This document shows, one piece after another, positions 6,871 to 15,747 of a stretch of 45,810 nucleotides of DNA. Numbering within the stretch: position 1 is the stretch's first letter; every line of letters starts with the position of its first letter. The notes under the pieces are model-generated. The model searched no databases, had not been told where the DNA came from, and saw only the letters and a program-made list of their open reading frames with translations. A program made the translations under genes and the position numbers. The DNA lies in assembly GCF_000308835.1 (NCBI RefSeq), contig NZ_BAGN01000200.1, positions 1 to 45,810 on the forward strand, in the 5' to 3' direction. The stretch comes from Nocardia vinacea NBRC 16497. Lineage in GTDB: Bacteria; Actinomycetota; Actinomycetes; Mycobacteriales; Mycobacteriaceae.

Positions 6871-8079
6871 TCACATGACGCGCAGGGCACCGGGAGTGAG
6901 CGGTTCGTCGAGGAGGCGGCGGAAGCGGTCGGCGCGGTCGTCGGCGTCGATGGCCCGGTCCAGCCAGCTGCCGAGTAGGCGGTAGCCCTCGACGTAGGTG
7001 CTGATGTAGGCGCGCCACAGCGGCGAGGACAAGAAGCGCAGGGACTGGCGTGCGCGTTCCTGGGTGGTCAGGCCCCAGCGCTGCAGGAATTCGGCGACCT
7101 CGTCGGCATCGCGGCGGCGATCGTGCAGCAGCAGCGCGGCATCCTGCCTGACTCCGAGCAATTTGGCCGAAGCATTCGAAAGCTGTTCGGCGCGTTCACC
7201 TTCGAAACGCAGACCCAGATCGGCGTAGATCTCCTGCGCCCACTTGCCCCAGCCCGGTCCGACGATCGAACGCAATGCCAGATCGGCAAGACCCTCCGCC
7301 ATCAGGCACTGCGGAGTGTTCACCAGGAACAGCGTCTGCTCGGCCTGCCCGTTCGCGACCAGACCGGCCTCCTTGCGGCAGTGCTCGGTGTGATGTCCCG
7401 GATAGGCCTCATGCGCGATGAGGCCGGGCAGATGCGCCATATGCTGTTTGAGATCGGAGTTGATCGCCACCCGGGAGTGGTAGTTGCCCAGGTAGTAATT
7501 GAAGCCGGACCAGGGCTTATCCCCCACCACCTCATAGGTGACGTGCTCGTGGTCGGGCAGTGGATAACGCTCGCGCACCCGTTCCCGCAACGCACTCGAG
7601 AACGCCTCGACACAGACACTCAACCGCTCCGGCGGAATCTCATCGGCCTTGCGGAATGCGGTCACCCGTTCGGCGAGCGGGCCGTCACCTGGCACTACCT
7701 CGTCCATCTGCCGGTGCGCGTCGCGGTAGTCCTCGACATCGCCGGGTGCGATATCGACATCGAAGTACGCGCGCACCTCGTCGACGAACCCGATGTCGTC
7801 CCCGGCGAACTTGCGGCCGGAGCATTCCAGCGCGCGCAGATGCACATCGAGGAATTCGGTCCGCTGCCGCGGCAATCCGGCCGCGGGCAGTTCTACCCGC
7901 AATGCCGCCGCCCGCCGCGCCAACTCGCGCGGCTCGGGAGCAGGCGCGTTCTCCACCTCGCGACGCAACGCCGGATCGCCGGTATAGGCGTCGACGAAAC
8001 CTTCCTCCAGCCGGTCGAATGCCAAGCCGAGCCGCAGGTACTCGGTCACGAGGGGATGCGCTTCCATGTCCGCCGACAT
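6871..8079 (-). CDS. DUF885 family protein, metallopeptidase-like
   Basis: 402 residues. DUF885 proteins are predicted zinc carboxypeptidase-like enzymes; the key motif HEAYPGHHTEH is intact at residues 223-233. 'GFNYYLGNYHSRVAIN' before it and 'LMAEGLADLAL' after it (Glu as likely third ligand) are also family features. There is no signal peptide, so it should be cytoplasmic. DUF885 members are often about 550 residues with an export signal; this is the shorter cytosolic form. ATG at 8079 was taken; ATG at 8067 is possible. It converges on the small frame at 6760-6870, with no gap. Substrate unknown. Confidence 0.8.
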   Translation of the reverse strand: MSADMEAHPLVTEYLRLGLAFDRLEEGFVDAYTGDPALRREVENAPAPEPRELARRAAALRVELPAAGLPRQRTEFLDVHLRALECSGRKFAGDDIGFVDEVRAYFDVDIAPGDVEDYRDAHRQMDEVVPGDGPLAERVTAFRKADEIPPERLSVCVEAFSSALRERVRERYPLPDHEHVTYEVVGDKPWSGFNYYLGNYHSRVAINSDLKQHMAHLPGLIAHEAYPGHHTEHCRKEAGLVANGQAEQTLFLVNTPQCLMAEGLADLALRSIVGPGWGKWAQEIYADLGLRFEGERAEQLSNASAKLLGVRQDAALLLHDRRRDADEVAEFLQRWGLTTQERARQSLRFLSSPLWRAYISTYVEGYRLLGSWLDRAIDADDRADRFRRLLDEPLTPGALRVM

Positions 8080-8146
8080 TAGCCGCTGAAGGCCATGTCA
8101 TCGACCGGTTACCACCCGGTATCGGCACCCCGCGTTTCACACGATG

Positions 8147-8174
8147 TTGACGCAGAGCAGAATTCGGCTATGCG
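8147..8174 (+). promoter_or_regulatory. Candidate coaA promoter
   Basis: TTGACG (8147-8152), a 16-bp spacer and TATGCG (8169-8174) lie about 70 bp upstream of the coaA GTG, between two divergent genes. The -35 is near consensus and the -10 is weak. Confidence 0.35.
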
Positions 8175-8244
8175 AGAGCTGGACCGAATCTCATACAGTC
8201 GGCGCGCGATGTATGCGTGTTTGCCTGAACGGAGTGTCGGGTAA

Positions 8245-9177
8245 GTGGCACGAATGAGCGAGCCGAGTCCCTATGTGGAATTCGACCGGAAACAGTGGCG
8301 GACCCTGCGTAAATCGACTCCCCTGGTGCTCACCGAGGAAGAACTGATCGGTCTTCGCGGCCTCGGCGAACAGATCGATCTGGAAGAGGTCGCCGAGGTC
8401 TACCTCCCGCTCGCTCGCCTCATCCACTTGCAGGTCGCCGCACGTCAGCGGCTGTTCGCCGCGACCGCGACCTTTCTCGGGGAAACCCATCCCGATCAAC
8501 AGGTGCCATTCGTGATCGGTGTCGCGGGCAGTGTCGCGGTCGGAAAATCCACCACCGCCCGCGTACTACAGGCCCTACTCGCGCGGTGGGATCACCATCC
8601 GCGTGTGGATTTGGTCACAACCGACGGATTCCTATATCCCACCGCGGAACTGACTCGGCGCGGCATCATGCACCGCAAGGGTTTTCCGGAAAGTTATGAC
8701 CGCCGCAAACTACTGCGCTTCGTCACCGAGGTGAAATCCGGTGCAGCCGAAGTATGTGCGCCGGTGTATTCACATATCTCCTACGACATCGTGCCGAGCA
8801 AGTTCCACTGTGTGACTCAGCCCGACATTCTCATCGTGGAGGGTCTCAATGTGCTGCAGACCGGTCCGCGGTTGATGGTCTCGGATCTGTTCGACTTCTC
8901 GATCTACGTCGACGCACGCATCGAGGACATCGAGAACTGGTATGTGCAACGGTTTCTCACGCTGCGCGAGACCGCCTTCGCCGATCCGAACGCGCATTTC
9001 CACCACTACGCGGGCTTCACCGACGACCAGGCGACGGCCGCCGCGAAGGAGATCTGGAACTCCACCAACCGGCCCAATCTGGTGGACAACATTCTGCCCA
9101 CCCGTCCGCGCGCAACGCTGGTGCTGCGCAAGGACGCCGACCACAGCATCAATCGGCTGCGGTTGCGCAAGCTCTAG
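8245..9177 (+). CDS. coaA: Pantothenate kinase, type I
   Basis: 310 residues. Catalyses the first committed step of coenzyme A synthesis, ATP-dependent phosphorylation of pantothenate, in the cytosol. The N-terminus SPYVEFDRKQWRTLR is characteristic; the P-loop GVAGSVAVGKST spans residues 92-103. Further landmarks are 'VDLVTTDGFLYPTAEL', 'MHRKGFPESYD', 'ILIVEGLNVLQ' and 'RLRLRKL' at the end, matching bacterial CoaA from end to end. The start is GTG at 8245 behind GGAG; ATG at 8254 is an alternative. Position matches Rv1092c, next to glyA1 in mycobacteria. Confidence 0.95.
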   Translation: MARMSEPSPYVEFDRKQWRTLRKSTPLVLTEEELIGLRGLGEQIDLEEVAEVYLPLARLIHLQVAARQRLFAATATFLGETHPDQQVPFVIGVAGSVAVGKSTTARVLQALLARWDHHPRVDLVTTDGFLYPTAELTRRGIMHRKGFPESYDRRKLLRFVTEVKSGAAEVCAPVYSHISYDIVPSKFHCVTQPDILIVEGLNVLQTGPRLMVSDLFDFSIYVDARIEDIENWYVQRFLTLRETAFADPNAHFHHYAGFTDDQATAAAKEIWNSTNRPNLVDNILPTRPRATLVLRKDADHSINRLRLRKL

Positions 9178-9275
9178 CCGTAGCGACTGCTTGCAGGCCG
9201 TAGCGACTGCTTGCAGGTCGCTCGAAACGGTCTGCTCGAAACGGTCTGCTCGAAACGGCCAGCTGGAAACCGGTC
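9178..9275. repeat. Two short tandem repeat tracts after coaA
   Basis: Directly after the coaA stop come two perfect copies of CCGTAGCGACTGCTTGCAGG (9178-9217). They are followed by five copies, the last degenerate, of a 14-bp unit GCTCGAAACGGTCT (from 9220). No gene lies in this spacer between two converging genes. Confidence 0.85.
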
Positions 9276-9287
9276 AGCTCGAAGGAG

Positions 9288-9839
9288 TCACAGCTTCCAG
9301 GCCGCGTCCAGCCGGGCGGCGACATCGATATCGCGCACCGCGGCGATATGCGGTTTGCGGATCTCGGTGGCGAGATAGCGCGCGACGAAGCGCCGGATCT
9401 CGTGGTCGACGCTGGCCAGGATGCGCAGCAGCTGTCCGCGTTTGGTGGCGGTGGCCACATTGATGCGAACATCGCTCGGGCGTGGCTCGGCGATATCGAT
9501 GACGACCCGCAGCGGTTCGGCGGTGCGCACAGTCAAATGCAGGTGGATATTGCCGTCGACATGGAAGCGGTGCCGGTCGACGGCGAGATCGAGCAGCAGA
9601 TCTACATCGAGCGGAATGACCAGCTCGAAGGAGATGACCTCGTCGACGTACCGTTGCAGCTTCGACTCTCCGAGTCGCACCTGCGCGGCGACCTTCGCCA
9701 ATTTGGCGGGCCCGACACCGATCGGGCCGAAATCGAAGGCGGCACCGGTCAACTGGGCGAATGCACCCGAGATGCGCTGTTCCGAGGCCGCATATTCCAG
9801 GAAGCGCCGACCGAATTCCTCATAGCCGATGTAGGACAT
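9288..9839 (-). CDS. Conserved hypothetical protein next to Z-isoprenyl synthase
   Basis: 183 residues from the ATG at 9839, which has GGGGGAG four bases upstream. No named family recognised. It starts MSYIGYEEFGRRFLEYAASE; residues 25-60 are Gly/Ala-rich (TGAAFDFGPIGVGPAKLAKV). The middle is a regular set of beta strands (ISFELVIPLDVDLLLDLAVD, RFHVDGNIHLHLTVRTAEPL, RVVIDIAEP), and the C-terminus is a helical segment rich in Arg. No signal peptide or membrane span is seen. The alternating hydrophobic strands suggest a lipid- or hydrophobic-ligand-binding barrel, but this is only a guess. It follows the isoprenyl synthase gene on the same strand with a 74-bp gap. Confidence 0.7.
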   Translation of the reverse strand: MSYIGYEEFGRRFLEYAASEQRISGAFAQLTGAAFDFGPIGVGPAKLAKVAAQVRLGESKLQRYVDEVISFELVIPLDVDLLLDLAVDRHRFHVDGNIHLHLTVRTAEPLRVVIDIAEPRPSDVRINVATATKRGQLLRILASVDHEIRRFVARYLATEIRKPHIAAVRDIDVAARLDAAWKL

Positions 9840-9913
9840 CTGCTCCCCCTTCGGCCCGGGCACAACACTCGTCGACTCGTCCACAAACCGGACGGTACGC
9901 GAATGCCGTTGCG

Positions 9914-10693
9914 TCAGATACCGAAGCGGCGATGTCGAGCGGCGTAGTCGCGCAAGGCGCGCAGGAAGTCCACCCGTCGGAATTCCGGCCAGTAGGCTTC
10001 GGTGAACCATATTTCCGAGTATGCGCTCTGCCACAGCAAAAACCCGGAAAGACGCTGCTCACCGGAGGTTCGGATGACCAAGTCGGGATCCGGCTGGCCG
10101 GAGGTGTAGAGGTGCTGGCCGATGGAGTTCACGGTGATCGACTGGACCAGATCCTCTCCGGTCTCCCCCGCCGCGACCTCCTGGCGGACCAGCTTGCGGA
10201 CCGCATCGGCGATCTCCTGCCGGCCGCCGTAGCCGACCGCGACGTTCACGTGCACACCGTCGCGTCCGATGGTGCGTTCGGCAGCGGTGCGTAGCCGCTT
10301 GGCGACCAATTCCGGAAAGCCGTCGAGGGTGCCGACGATGCGCACACTCCAGTTCTGTTCCGGTGCGGACAGCTCCTCGACGACATCGGTGATCACCTCG
10401 AACAGGGTCTCCAGTTCGTCGGGATCGCGCTGCAGATTCTCGGTGGACAGCAGATAGACGGTCACCATCTCGATGCCCTCGTCCGCGCACCAGCCGACCA
10501 GTTCGGCGATTTTCAGCGCGCCGACCCGATGCCCGTGGGTCACATCGGTGAAACCGTTTTCTCTGGCCCAGCGCCGATTACCATCGCACATCACCGCGAC
10601 GTGCCGAGGATGTTGTTTGCCGGCCAGCTGCTTGGACAGCCGCGCCTCGTAGATGCGGTACGGCAAACCACGCACCTGACTCGGAAGCTCCAC
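9914..10693 (-). CDS. Short-chain Z-isoprenyl diphosphate synthase (Rv1086-like)
   Basis: About 259 residues. The cis-prenyltransferase signature is complete: HVAVMCDGNRRWARENGF (Asp of the pyrophosphate site), 'VYLLSTENLQRDPDEL', 'VNVAVGYGGRQEI', and DPDLVIRTSGEQRLSGFLLW. The sequence resembles M. tuberculosis Rv1086, which makes omega,E,Z-farnesyl diphosphate as the primer for decaprenyl phosphate, the lipid carrier of arabinogalactan and peptidoglycan building. Neighbour hemolysin III is also its neighbour in M. tuberculosis (Rv1085c). GTG at 10693 was taken; TTG at 10702 is equally possible. Confidence 0.9.
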   Translation of the reverse strand: MELPSQVRGLPYRIYEARLSKQLAGKQHPRHVAVMCDGNRRWARENGFTDVTHGHRVGALKIAELVGWCADEGIEMVTVYLLSTENLQRDPDELETLFEVITDVVEELSAPEQNWSVRIVGTLDGFPELVAKRLRTAAERTIGRDGVHVNVAVGYGGRQEIADAVRKLVRQEVAAGETGEDLVQSITVNSIGQHLYTSGQPDPDLVIRTSGEQRLSGFLLWQSAYSEIWFTEAYWPEFRRVDFLRALRDYAARHRRFGI

Positions 10694-10767
10694 GGCGACC
10701 AACCCTACGCCTCAGCGGCGCGATCCCGGCATCGACTGTGGTTCCGGGTACAGTGACCAAGTACCGC

Positions 10768-10787
10768 AACTTACGGTACCGTAGGTT
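10768..10787. promoter_or_regulatory. 20-bp palindrome in the divergent promoter region
   Basis: AACTTACGGTACCGTAGGTT is a palindrome with one mismatched pair around a perfect TACGGTACCGTA core. It lies 30 bp before the hemolysin III start and 75 bp before the divergent synthase. It is a good candidate repressor-binding site; the factor is unknown. Confidence 0.5.
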
Positions 10788-10816
10788 ACTGGCGGGTATC
10801 ACTAGGAGGTAACTCG

Positions 10817-11515
10817 GTGTCCGAAATGATCGGCACGACCGATGCGACACCTGTCGCGATCCCGGGCACGTCGATACTGATCAAGCCGCGGATGCGGGGC
10901 TGGATTCACACTTGGGCGGTCGGCATCGCGGCAATCGCGGTGCTCGTTTTGGTCTTGAAGGCCGCAATCGTCTCGGCGACGGCGGGCTGGTCCACTCTGA
11001 TCTACGGGCTGACGGTGTGCGGGTTGTTCGGCATCAGCGCCGTCTACCACCGGGTGACCTGGGCCACCACGAAGGCGCGCATCCAGATGAAGCGGGCCGA
11101 CCATTCGATGATCTTCCTGTTCATCGCGGGCAGCTATACACCGTTCGCATTGCTCGGCCTGCCTGGACGAACGGGCCAGATACTGCTGCTGGTCGTGTGG
11201 CTCGGCGCGCTGGCCGGTGTGGCGCTGAAACTGTTGTGGCCGACCGCGCCCCGTTGGGTCGGGGTGCCGCTGTATCTGCTGCTCGGTTGGGCGATCGTGC
11301 CGGTGGCCGGGCAGCTCAATACGAATATCGGCCTCGCACCGCTGATCCTGCTGCTCATCGGCGGTCTGGTCTACAGCGGTGGCGCGATCCTCTACGCGAC
11401 CAAATGGCCGAACCCGTGGCCCACCGTTTTCGGCCACCACGAGTTCTTCCACGCCGCTACGGTGCTCGCCGCCCTCTGCCACTACGCCGCGATCTGGTTG
11501 GTCGTACTGCGCTGA
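10817..11515 (+). CDS. Hemolysin III / TrhA-family (PAQR) membrane protein
   Basis: 232 residues with about seven transmembrane helices. PAQR/HlyIII landmarks are present: 'GISAVYHRVTW' (H in TM2), 'MKRADHSMIFLFIAGSYTPF' (the D-H pair and SYTP motif), and 'VFGHHEFFHAATVLAALCHY' with the metal-binding histidines in the last helix. Bacterial members are putative membrane zinc-dependent hydrolases linked to membrane energetics; the hemolysin name is historical. Start GTG at 10817, with AGGAGGT six bases upstream. Homologue of Rv1085c in the same divergent arrangement. Confidence 0.88.
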   Translation: MSEMIGTTDATPVAIPGTSILIKPRMRGWIHTWAVGIAAIAVLVLVLKAAIVSATAGWSTLIYGLTVCGLFGISAVYHRVTWATTKARIQMKRADHSMIFLFIAGSYTPFALLGLPGRTGQILLLVVWLGALAGVALKLLWPTAPRWVGVPLYLLLGWAIVPVAGQLNTNIGLAPLILLLIGGLVYSGGAILYATKWPNPWPTVFGHHEFFHAATVLAALCHYAAIWLVVLR

Positions 11516-11612
11516 ATGCAGCCGGGCAGCCGGAGCATCGTGGGCATGCCGAATTGCTCTTAGCGGCAATAGAGTTGGGGACGGATGCGGATCCGGAAAA
11601 TGGCGGGGCGAT

Positions 11613-13898
11613 ATGAGACAGCAGACGATCGAGACCGGTAGACAGCAGGCGAGGCGCGAGCAGGGTATCGGCTACCGCTGGGGCGTGGCGATGGCACAGC
11701 ACCGGCGGATCGTCGTCGCGGTATGGCTGGTGCTGATCGCCGCGTGCGCGGTCGCCTACCCACAGCTCAACGGCCGCCTGGAGGCCATGGAATTCCACGC
11801 CGACAAGGCGGAATCGACGCGGATCACCGAACTGCTCGCCGCGCACTATCCCGATCTGGGAGCCGAACAGCTCGCGCTGGTCTTCGATTCGGAGCAGCGG
11901 ACCGTCGATGATCCGGCCTACCGGGCGATCGTGGAGCGGTCGGTCGCGGATCTGCGCGGGGTTCCCGGGGTGCGGGTCACGGTGGGGCCGTTCCAGGGAG
12001 ATCAGAAGTCGCAGATCTCGGCGAGCAGGCATGCGGCGCTTGCGGTCGTCGGGATCGACGGCACGATTCCGGAGCGGGCAGAGCTGGCCGGTGAGCTGCA
12101 GGAACGTGCGGGACAGTTCGCCGCGGACGGGGTGACCGTCGCGCTCACCGGCTTCTCACCGGTGCTGCGCGATCTGATGGAGATCGAGGTGGCCGATTCC
12201 GGGCGGGCCGAGGCGCTGGGCCTGCCGGTAGCGTTCGTGCTGCTCATCCTCGCACTCGGCACGGTGGTCGCCGCGTTGGTGCCGGTAATGGTGGCTTTGA
12301 GCGGACTGCTGCTCGCCTTCGGTGGACTGTTTCTGCTCTCGCATGTGATGGCGACCAGTTCGCTGTTGCTGGCCGTCGCGACCATGATCGGCACCGGCAT
12401 CGGGCTCGACTATGCGATGTTCGTGGTCAGTCGGTTCCGCGAAGAGCTCGCGAAGCCGGGCGGGAGTTCCGCGGCCGGTGTGGCGCATGCCTGCGGGATC
12501 GCTATCGCCACGGCGGGTAAGACGATCGTCGCCTCGGGCTTCATCGTGATGATCTCGCTGTGCTCGCTGGTGGTGGTGCGCGCGCCCGTGTTCCGCGGTA
12601 TCGCGGTGGGCGTGGCGGTCGCGGTCGTGGCCACGCTGATGGTGGCGCTGACGCTGCTGCCCGCGGTGCTGGCAATGCTCGGGTCGCGGGTGAATCGCGG
12701 CGCTCTGCCCGCGCGATGGCAGCCATTGGAGACCCGGCCGGGGGTCGATGCCGATCCGGCGAGTGGGCGGTGGGCGCGGTGGAGTCGGATCGTGATGGCA
12801 CGACCGGTGGTATTCGGTATCGCGGCCACGCTGGTGTTGCTGGTGGCGGCGGCGCCGCTGACCGGAATTCGCTACGGCATGGATATGGGCACCGCGGCGA
12901 TGGGCGATACCGCGTCCGGCAAGGCGAGCAAGATCGCCTCGGAGAATTTCGCGCCCGGACTGCTCGCGCCGATCACAATCGTGGTGACCGGTTCCGGTGA
13001 TACGGCGCTGAACGCCACCTCGACCAGCGAGGTGCAGAACTTCCTGACCGCACTCCGCTCGGATGAGCGCATCGAACAGGTGCTGCCGATCCAGCGGGAC
13101 GGACGGATCTTCGCGATGGTGATTGCGAAGACCGCATTCGATTCCACCGAGGCCGATCAACTCGTCCGGGAGATCCGCGACCGGGCCACCGAACTGCCCG
13201 GTGACGTGCTGGTCGGCGGTGCGACGGCGGAGTTCGCGGATATGTCCGACGAGATCACGGCGAAACTGCCACTGGTCGTCGCGCTGGTTCTATGCTGCTC
13301 GTTCGTGTTCCTCATTGCTGCCTTCCGCAGCATCGCACTACCGATCAAGGCAATAGTGATGAATCTGCTGGCCACCGGCGCGGCCCTCGGCATCACCGTG
13401 GCGGTGTTCCAGTGGGGCGTCGGCGAGTCACTGCTCGGGTTCCACAGCACCGGGTTCATCCAGGTATTCCTGCCGACGATGGTCTTCGCGATTCTGTTCG
13501 GGCTGTCGATGGACTACGAGGTGTTCCTGATCCGCCGGATCAAGGAGTTCTGGGAGAACTCCGCGCGCACCGCGGCCGATAACGAATACGCCGTGGCGGC
13601 GGGGCTCCAGCACACGGCCCGCCCGATCAGTGCGGCGGCGGCGATCATGGTGGTGATCTTCGGCAGTTTCCTGACCGCCAGCGTGCTGGAGCTGAAGCAG
13701 GTCGGGTTGGCGCTGGCGGTGGCTGTAGCGATCGATGCGGCACTCGTGCGGTTGGTCTTGGTGCCCGCGCTGATGAAGCTGTTCGGAACCTGGAACTGGT
13801 GGCTACCCGGCTCGGGGACGTCCGTGCGCGTCGGGGTTTCGGTGCGCACGCACGCGACGGCGAAGGCGGGCTCCGATCCGGATGTCAGGGCACCGTGA
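11613..13898 (+). CDS. MMPL-family RND transporter
   Basis: 761 residues from the ATG at 11613 (GGCGGGG upstream). Architecture: a cytoplasmic tail, TM1 near residues 31-50 (VVAVWLVLIAACAVAYPQL), a periplasmic porter domain, five TMs, a second porter domain after 'TGIRYGMDMGTAA', and six final TMs. Family motifs are 'GTGIGLDYAMFVVSRFREEL' in the first half and ILFGLSMDYEVFLIRRIKEF in the second; the paired GxDYxxF/SMDYExF residues carry the proton relay. MmpL proteins export lipids or siderophores across the inner membrane. There is no MmpS partner. The stop overlaps the next gene's GTG by 4 bases, so cargo export may be linked to cAMP signalling. Confidence 0.88.
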   Translation: MRQQTIETGRQQARREQGIGYRWGVAMAQHRRIVVAVWLVLIAACAVAYPQLNGRLEAMEFHADKAESTRITELLAAHYPDLGAEQLALVFDSEQRTVDDPAYRAIVERSVADLRGVPGVRVTVGPFQGDQKSQISASRHAALAVVGIDGTIPERAELAGELQERAGQFAADGVTVALTGFSPVLRDLMEIEVADSGRAEALGLPVAFVLLILALGTVVAALVPVMVALSGLLLAFGGLFLLSHVMATSSLLLAVATMIGTGIGLDYAMFVVSRFREELAKPGGSSAAGVAHACGIAIATAGKTIVASGFIVMISLCSLVVVRAPVFRGIAVGVAVAVVATLMVALTLLPAVLAMLGSRVNRGALPARWQPLETRPGVDADPASGRWARWSRIVMARPVVFGIAATLVLLVAAAPLTGIRYGMDMGTAAMGDTASGKASKIASENFAPGLLAPITIVVTGSGDTALNATSTSEVQNFLTALRSDERIEQVLPIQRDGRIFAMVIAKTAFDSTEADQLVREIRDRATELPGDVLVGGATAEFADMSDEITAKLPLVVALVLCCSFVFLIAAFRSIALPIKAIVMNLLATGAALGITVAVFQWGVGESLLGFHSTGFIQVFLPTMVFAILFGLSMDYEVFLIRRIKEFWENSARTAADNEYAVAAGLQHTARPISAAAAIMVVIFGSFLTASVLELKQVGLALAVAVAIDAALVRLVLVPALMKLFGTWNWWLPGSGTSVRVGVSVRTHATAKAGSDPDVRAP

Positions 13899-15466
13899 TC
13901 ACCAAGCTGGTTGTTTGGGCGCTCAAGGCGCGGTGGGGGTTGGCGGCGGTGGTGATCGCCGCGAACCTCGGTGGCCTCGGAGTGATCGTGACCGAGCTGT
14001 GGCTCAGTGGGTTTTTCGGCCGGATCGGGGATGACTGGCGGCGCATCATCGGGCTGGCGTCGATCTATCCGGTGATGGGTTTCCTGGCCGGGGTCGGGCT
14101 CGCCGTGCGCGATCGGACCGCGTATTTCGGGTGGCTCGATGACGGGCGAAAGCCGACCGTCGACGAGGCGCAACGACTGCTGCGCCTACCGATCGCGATC
14201 ACCACCCGAGCGCTGGCGATATGGCTGCCCGGCGTGATCGTTGCGGCCTCGATGCTCTCACATCTGGCCGCACACAACAGTGCGGCCGTCACCGTGGCAC
14301 TGTTCACCCTCGGCGCACTGCAATCGGCCGGATTCACCTTCCTGATCGTCGACCGGCTGATCCGCCCGACCATTCCGGTGGTGTCCGGGGTGCTCGGCCC
14401 CACCGCGCACTGGAGTTCCTCGGTGCTGATGCGGGTCGTGATGACCTGGGCGGTGGCGGGTGCGATGCCGCTGCTCATGCTGATCACGGTGCTCGCCGAC
14501 CCGGCCTCCGGCGCACCGGACCGCGTCCGCGCCGCCATCTACCTCTCCATCGTCGGCATCGGATCCGGCGCGCTGGCGACCGCGATCCTGGCCCGTTCGG
14601 TCGCAACGCCGATGCGCACGCTGCGCCGGGCACTCGATCGGATCACCAAGGGCGAGTTCGATGTTCGGGTTCCCGTCGGCAGCACCAGTGAGATCGGGCG
14701 GCTGGAGAATTCGGTCAATGAACTCGCCGCGAATCTGTGTGAACGCGAGCGGATGCGGGATGTATTCGGCCGGCACGTCGGCGCGGAGGTCGCCGAGCGG
14801 GCCTTGGCGGGCGGGGTCGATCTGACCGGCGATGTGCGCGAGGTTTCGGCGTTGTTCGTCGATGTCACCGGATCCGTCGAGCTGTCCAGCGGTCTGACGC
14901 CGCATGATTTCGTGGCGAAGCTCAATCGCCTGCTCGCGATCGTGGTTGCCGCGACCGAGGAGAATAACGGGCTGGTCAACAAGTTCGAGGGCGATGCGGC
15001 GCTGTGCATCTTCGGTGCGCCGATCGCATTGCGCGACAATGCGACACCTGCCCTGCGAGCCGCGCGGCGCATTCGCGACGAGGTCACGGCCACCGGCGAA
15101 CTCGATATCGGCATCGGCGTCGCACGTGGGCGGGTGTTCGCCGGCGATATCGGCTCCGATACGCGGTTGGAGTACACGGTGATCGGCGATGCGGTAAATG
15201 AGGCCGCCCGGCTGACCACCGAAGCCAAGGAGGTGCGGCGCCGAATCCTGGTGAGCGGTGCGATCATAGAAGCGGCAGCCGAGCACGAGCGCGCCAAATG
15301 GGTTCTCTACGACAACATTCCGCTGCGTGGAATGCCCGAACCCACCGCCTGCTGGACCGATGTGGAGACCGCCCCGACTTCCAGAGGGATGGAACCCGAT
15401 ACCGATCCGGCCGCCATCAGCGCGATCACCGAAGTACGAACCGCGACAACCGAATCGCCCTCGTAG
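13895..15466 (+). CDS. Membrane adenylate cyclase with HAMP domain (class III)
   Basis: 523 residues, GTG start overlapping the MMPL stop (GTGA). About six TM helices span residues 5-235; a HAMP-like segment follows (ARSVATPMRTLRRALDRITK ... NELAANL). The cyclase domain begins near 'VSALFVDVTGSVELSSG'. Class III residues appear intact: metal-binding Asp in FVDVTG, 'NKFEGDAALCIFG' (Lys for adenine recognition, second Asp), and 'RLEYTVIGDAVNEAARL' with the Asn/Arg transition-state pair. This is the Rv1318c/1319c/1320c/Rv3645 architecture, making cAMP from ATP at the membrane. The C-terminal 40 codons recur as a ghost copy at 15550-15669. Confidence 0.92.
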   Translation: MITKLVVWALKARWGLAAVVIAANLGGLGVIVTELWLSGFFGRIGDDWRRIIGLASIYPVMGFLAGVGLAVRDRTAYFGWLDDGRKPTVDEAQRLLRLPIAITTRALAIWLPGVIVAASMLSHLAAHNSAAVTVALFTLGALQSAGFTFLIVDRLIRPTIPVVSGVLGPTAHWSSSVLMRVVMTWAVAGAMPLLMLITVLADPASGAPDRVRAAIYLSIVGIGSGALATAILARSVATPMRTLRRALDRITKGEFDVRVPVGSTSEIGRLENSVNELAANLCERERMRDVFGRHVGAEVAERALAGGVDLTGDVREVSALFVDVTGSVELSSGLTPHDFVAKLNRLLAIVVAATEENNGLVNKFEGDAALCIFGAPIALRDNATPALRAARRIRDEVTATGELDIGIGVARGRVFAGDIGSDTRLEYTVIGDAVNEAARLTTEAKEVRRRILVSGAIIEAAAEHERAKWVLYDNIPLRGMPEPTACWTDVETAPTSRGMEPDTDPAAISAITEVRTATTESPS

Positions 15467-15497
15467 AAGCGCTGAATCGCAGTGCTTTCGGGAGGGG

Positions 15498-15540
15498 TCA
15501 GTCCAATCCGCCGGCCAGGGCGACAATCGAATTCCGTCGC
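15498..15540 (-). pseudogene. Ghost C-terminus of the P-loop kinase gene
   Basis: On the minus strand the frame reads RRNSIVALAGGLD then stop. The true kinase (15748-16272) ends AEIVALTGWLL then stop, with the same spacing from IVAL to the stop. It lies 32 bp after the cyclase stop, so the old order cyclase-kinase is preserved. It is too short to be functional. Confidence 0.55.
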
Positions 15541-15549
15541 AGAAGCCCC

Positions 15550-15669
15550 GATCGCTGGACCGACGTGGAGACCACCCGGGCAGCCACTGGCACGGAACCC
15601 GATACTGAACCGGCCGCCATCAGCGCGATCACCGAACTACGAACCGCAACAACAGAATCGCCCTCACAG
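15550..15669 (+). pseudogene. Ghost C-terminus of the adenylate cyclase gene
   Basis: About 40 codons nearly repeat the end of the cyclase: RWTDVETT, then EPDTEPAAISAITELRTATT and ESPS. The true gene reads CWTDVETA, EPDTDPAAISAITEVRTATT, ESPS then TAG. The stop has become CAG. The offset is 203 bp. Third-position changes show the copy is old. It is the remains of a tandem duplication or of a former second cyclase gene. Confidence 0.75.
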
Positions 15670-15747
15670 GATCCTCGGGCGCCGGATCGCGGCGACGCGC
15701 AGTGCTTGCGGCCGAGCCGTCGCGTCGATCGTCCCTGCGGGATCAGT

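Noticed and set aside
14258..15526. 422-codon minus-strand frame opposite the cyclase
   Set aside because: The plus strand shows intact class III cyclase motifs, so this is a shadow frame.
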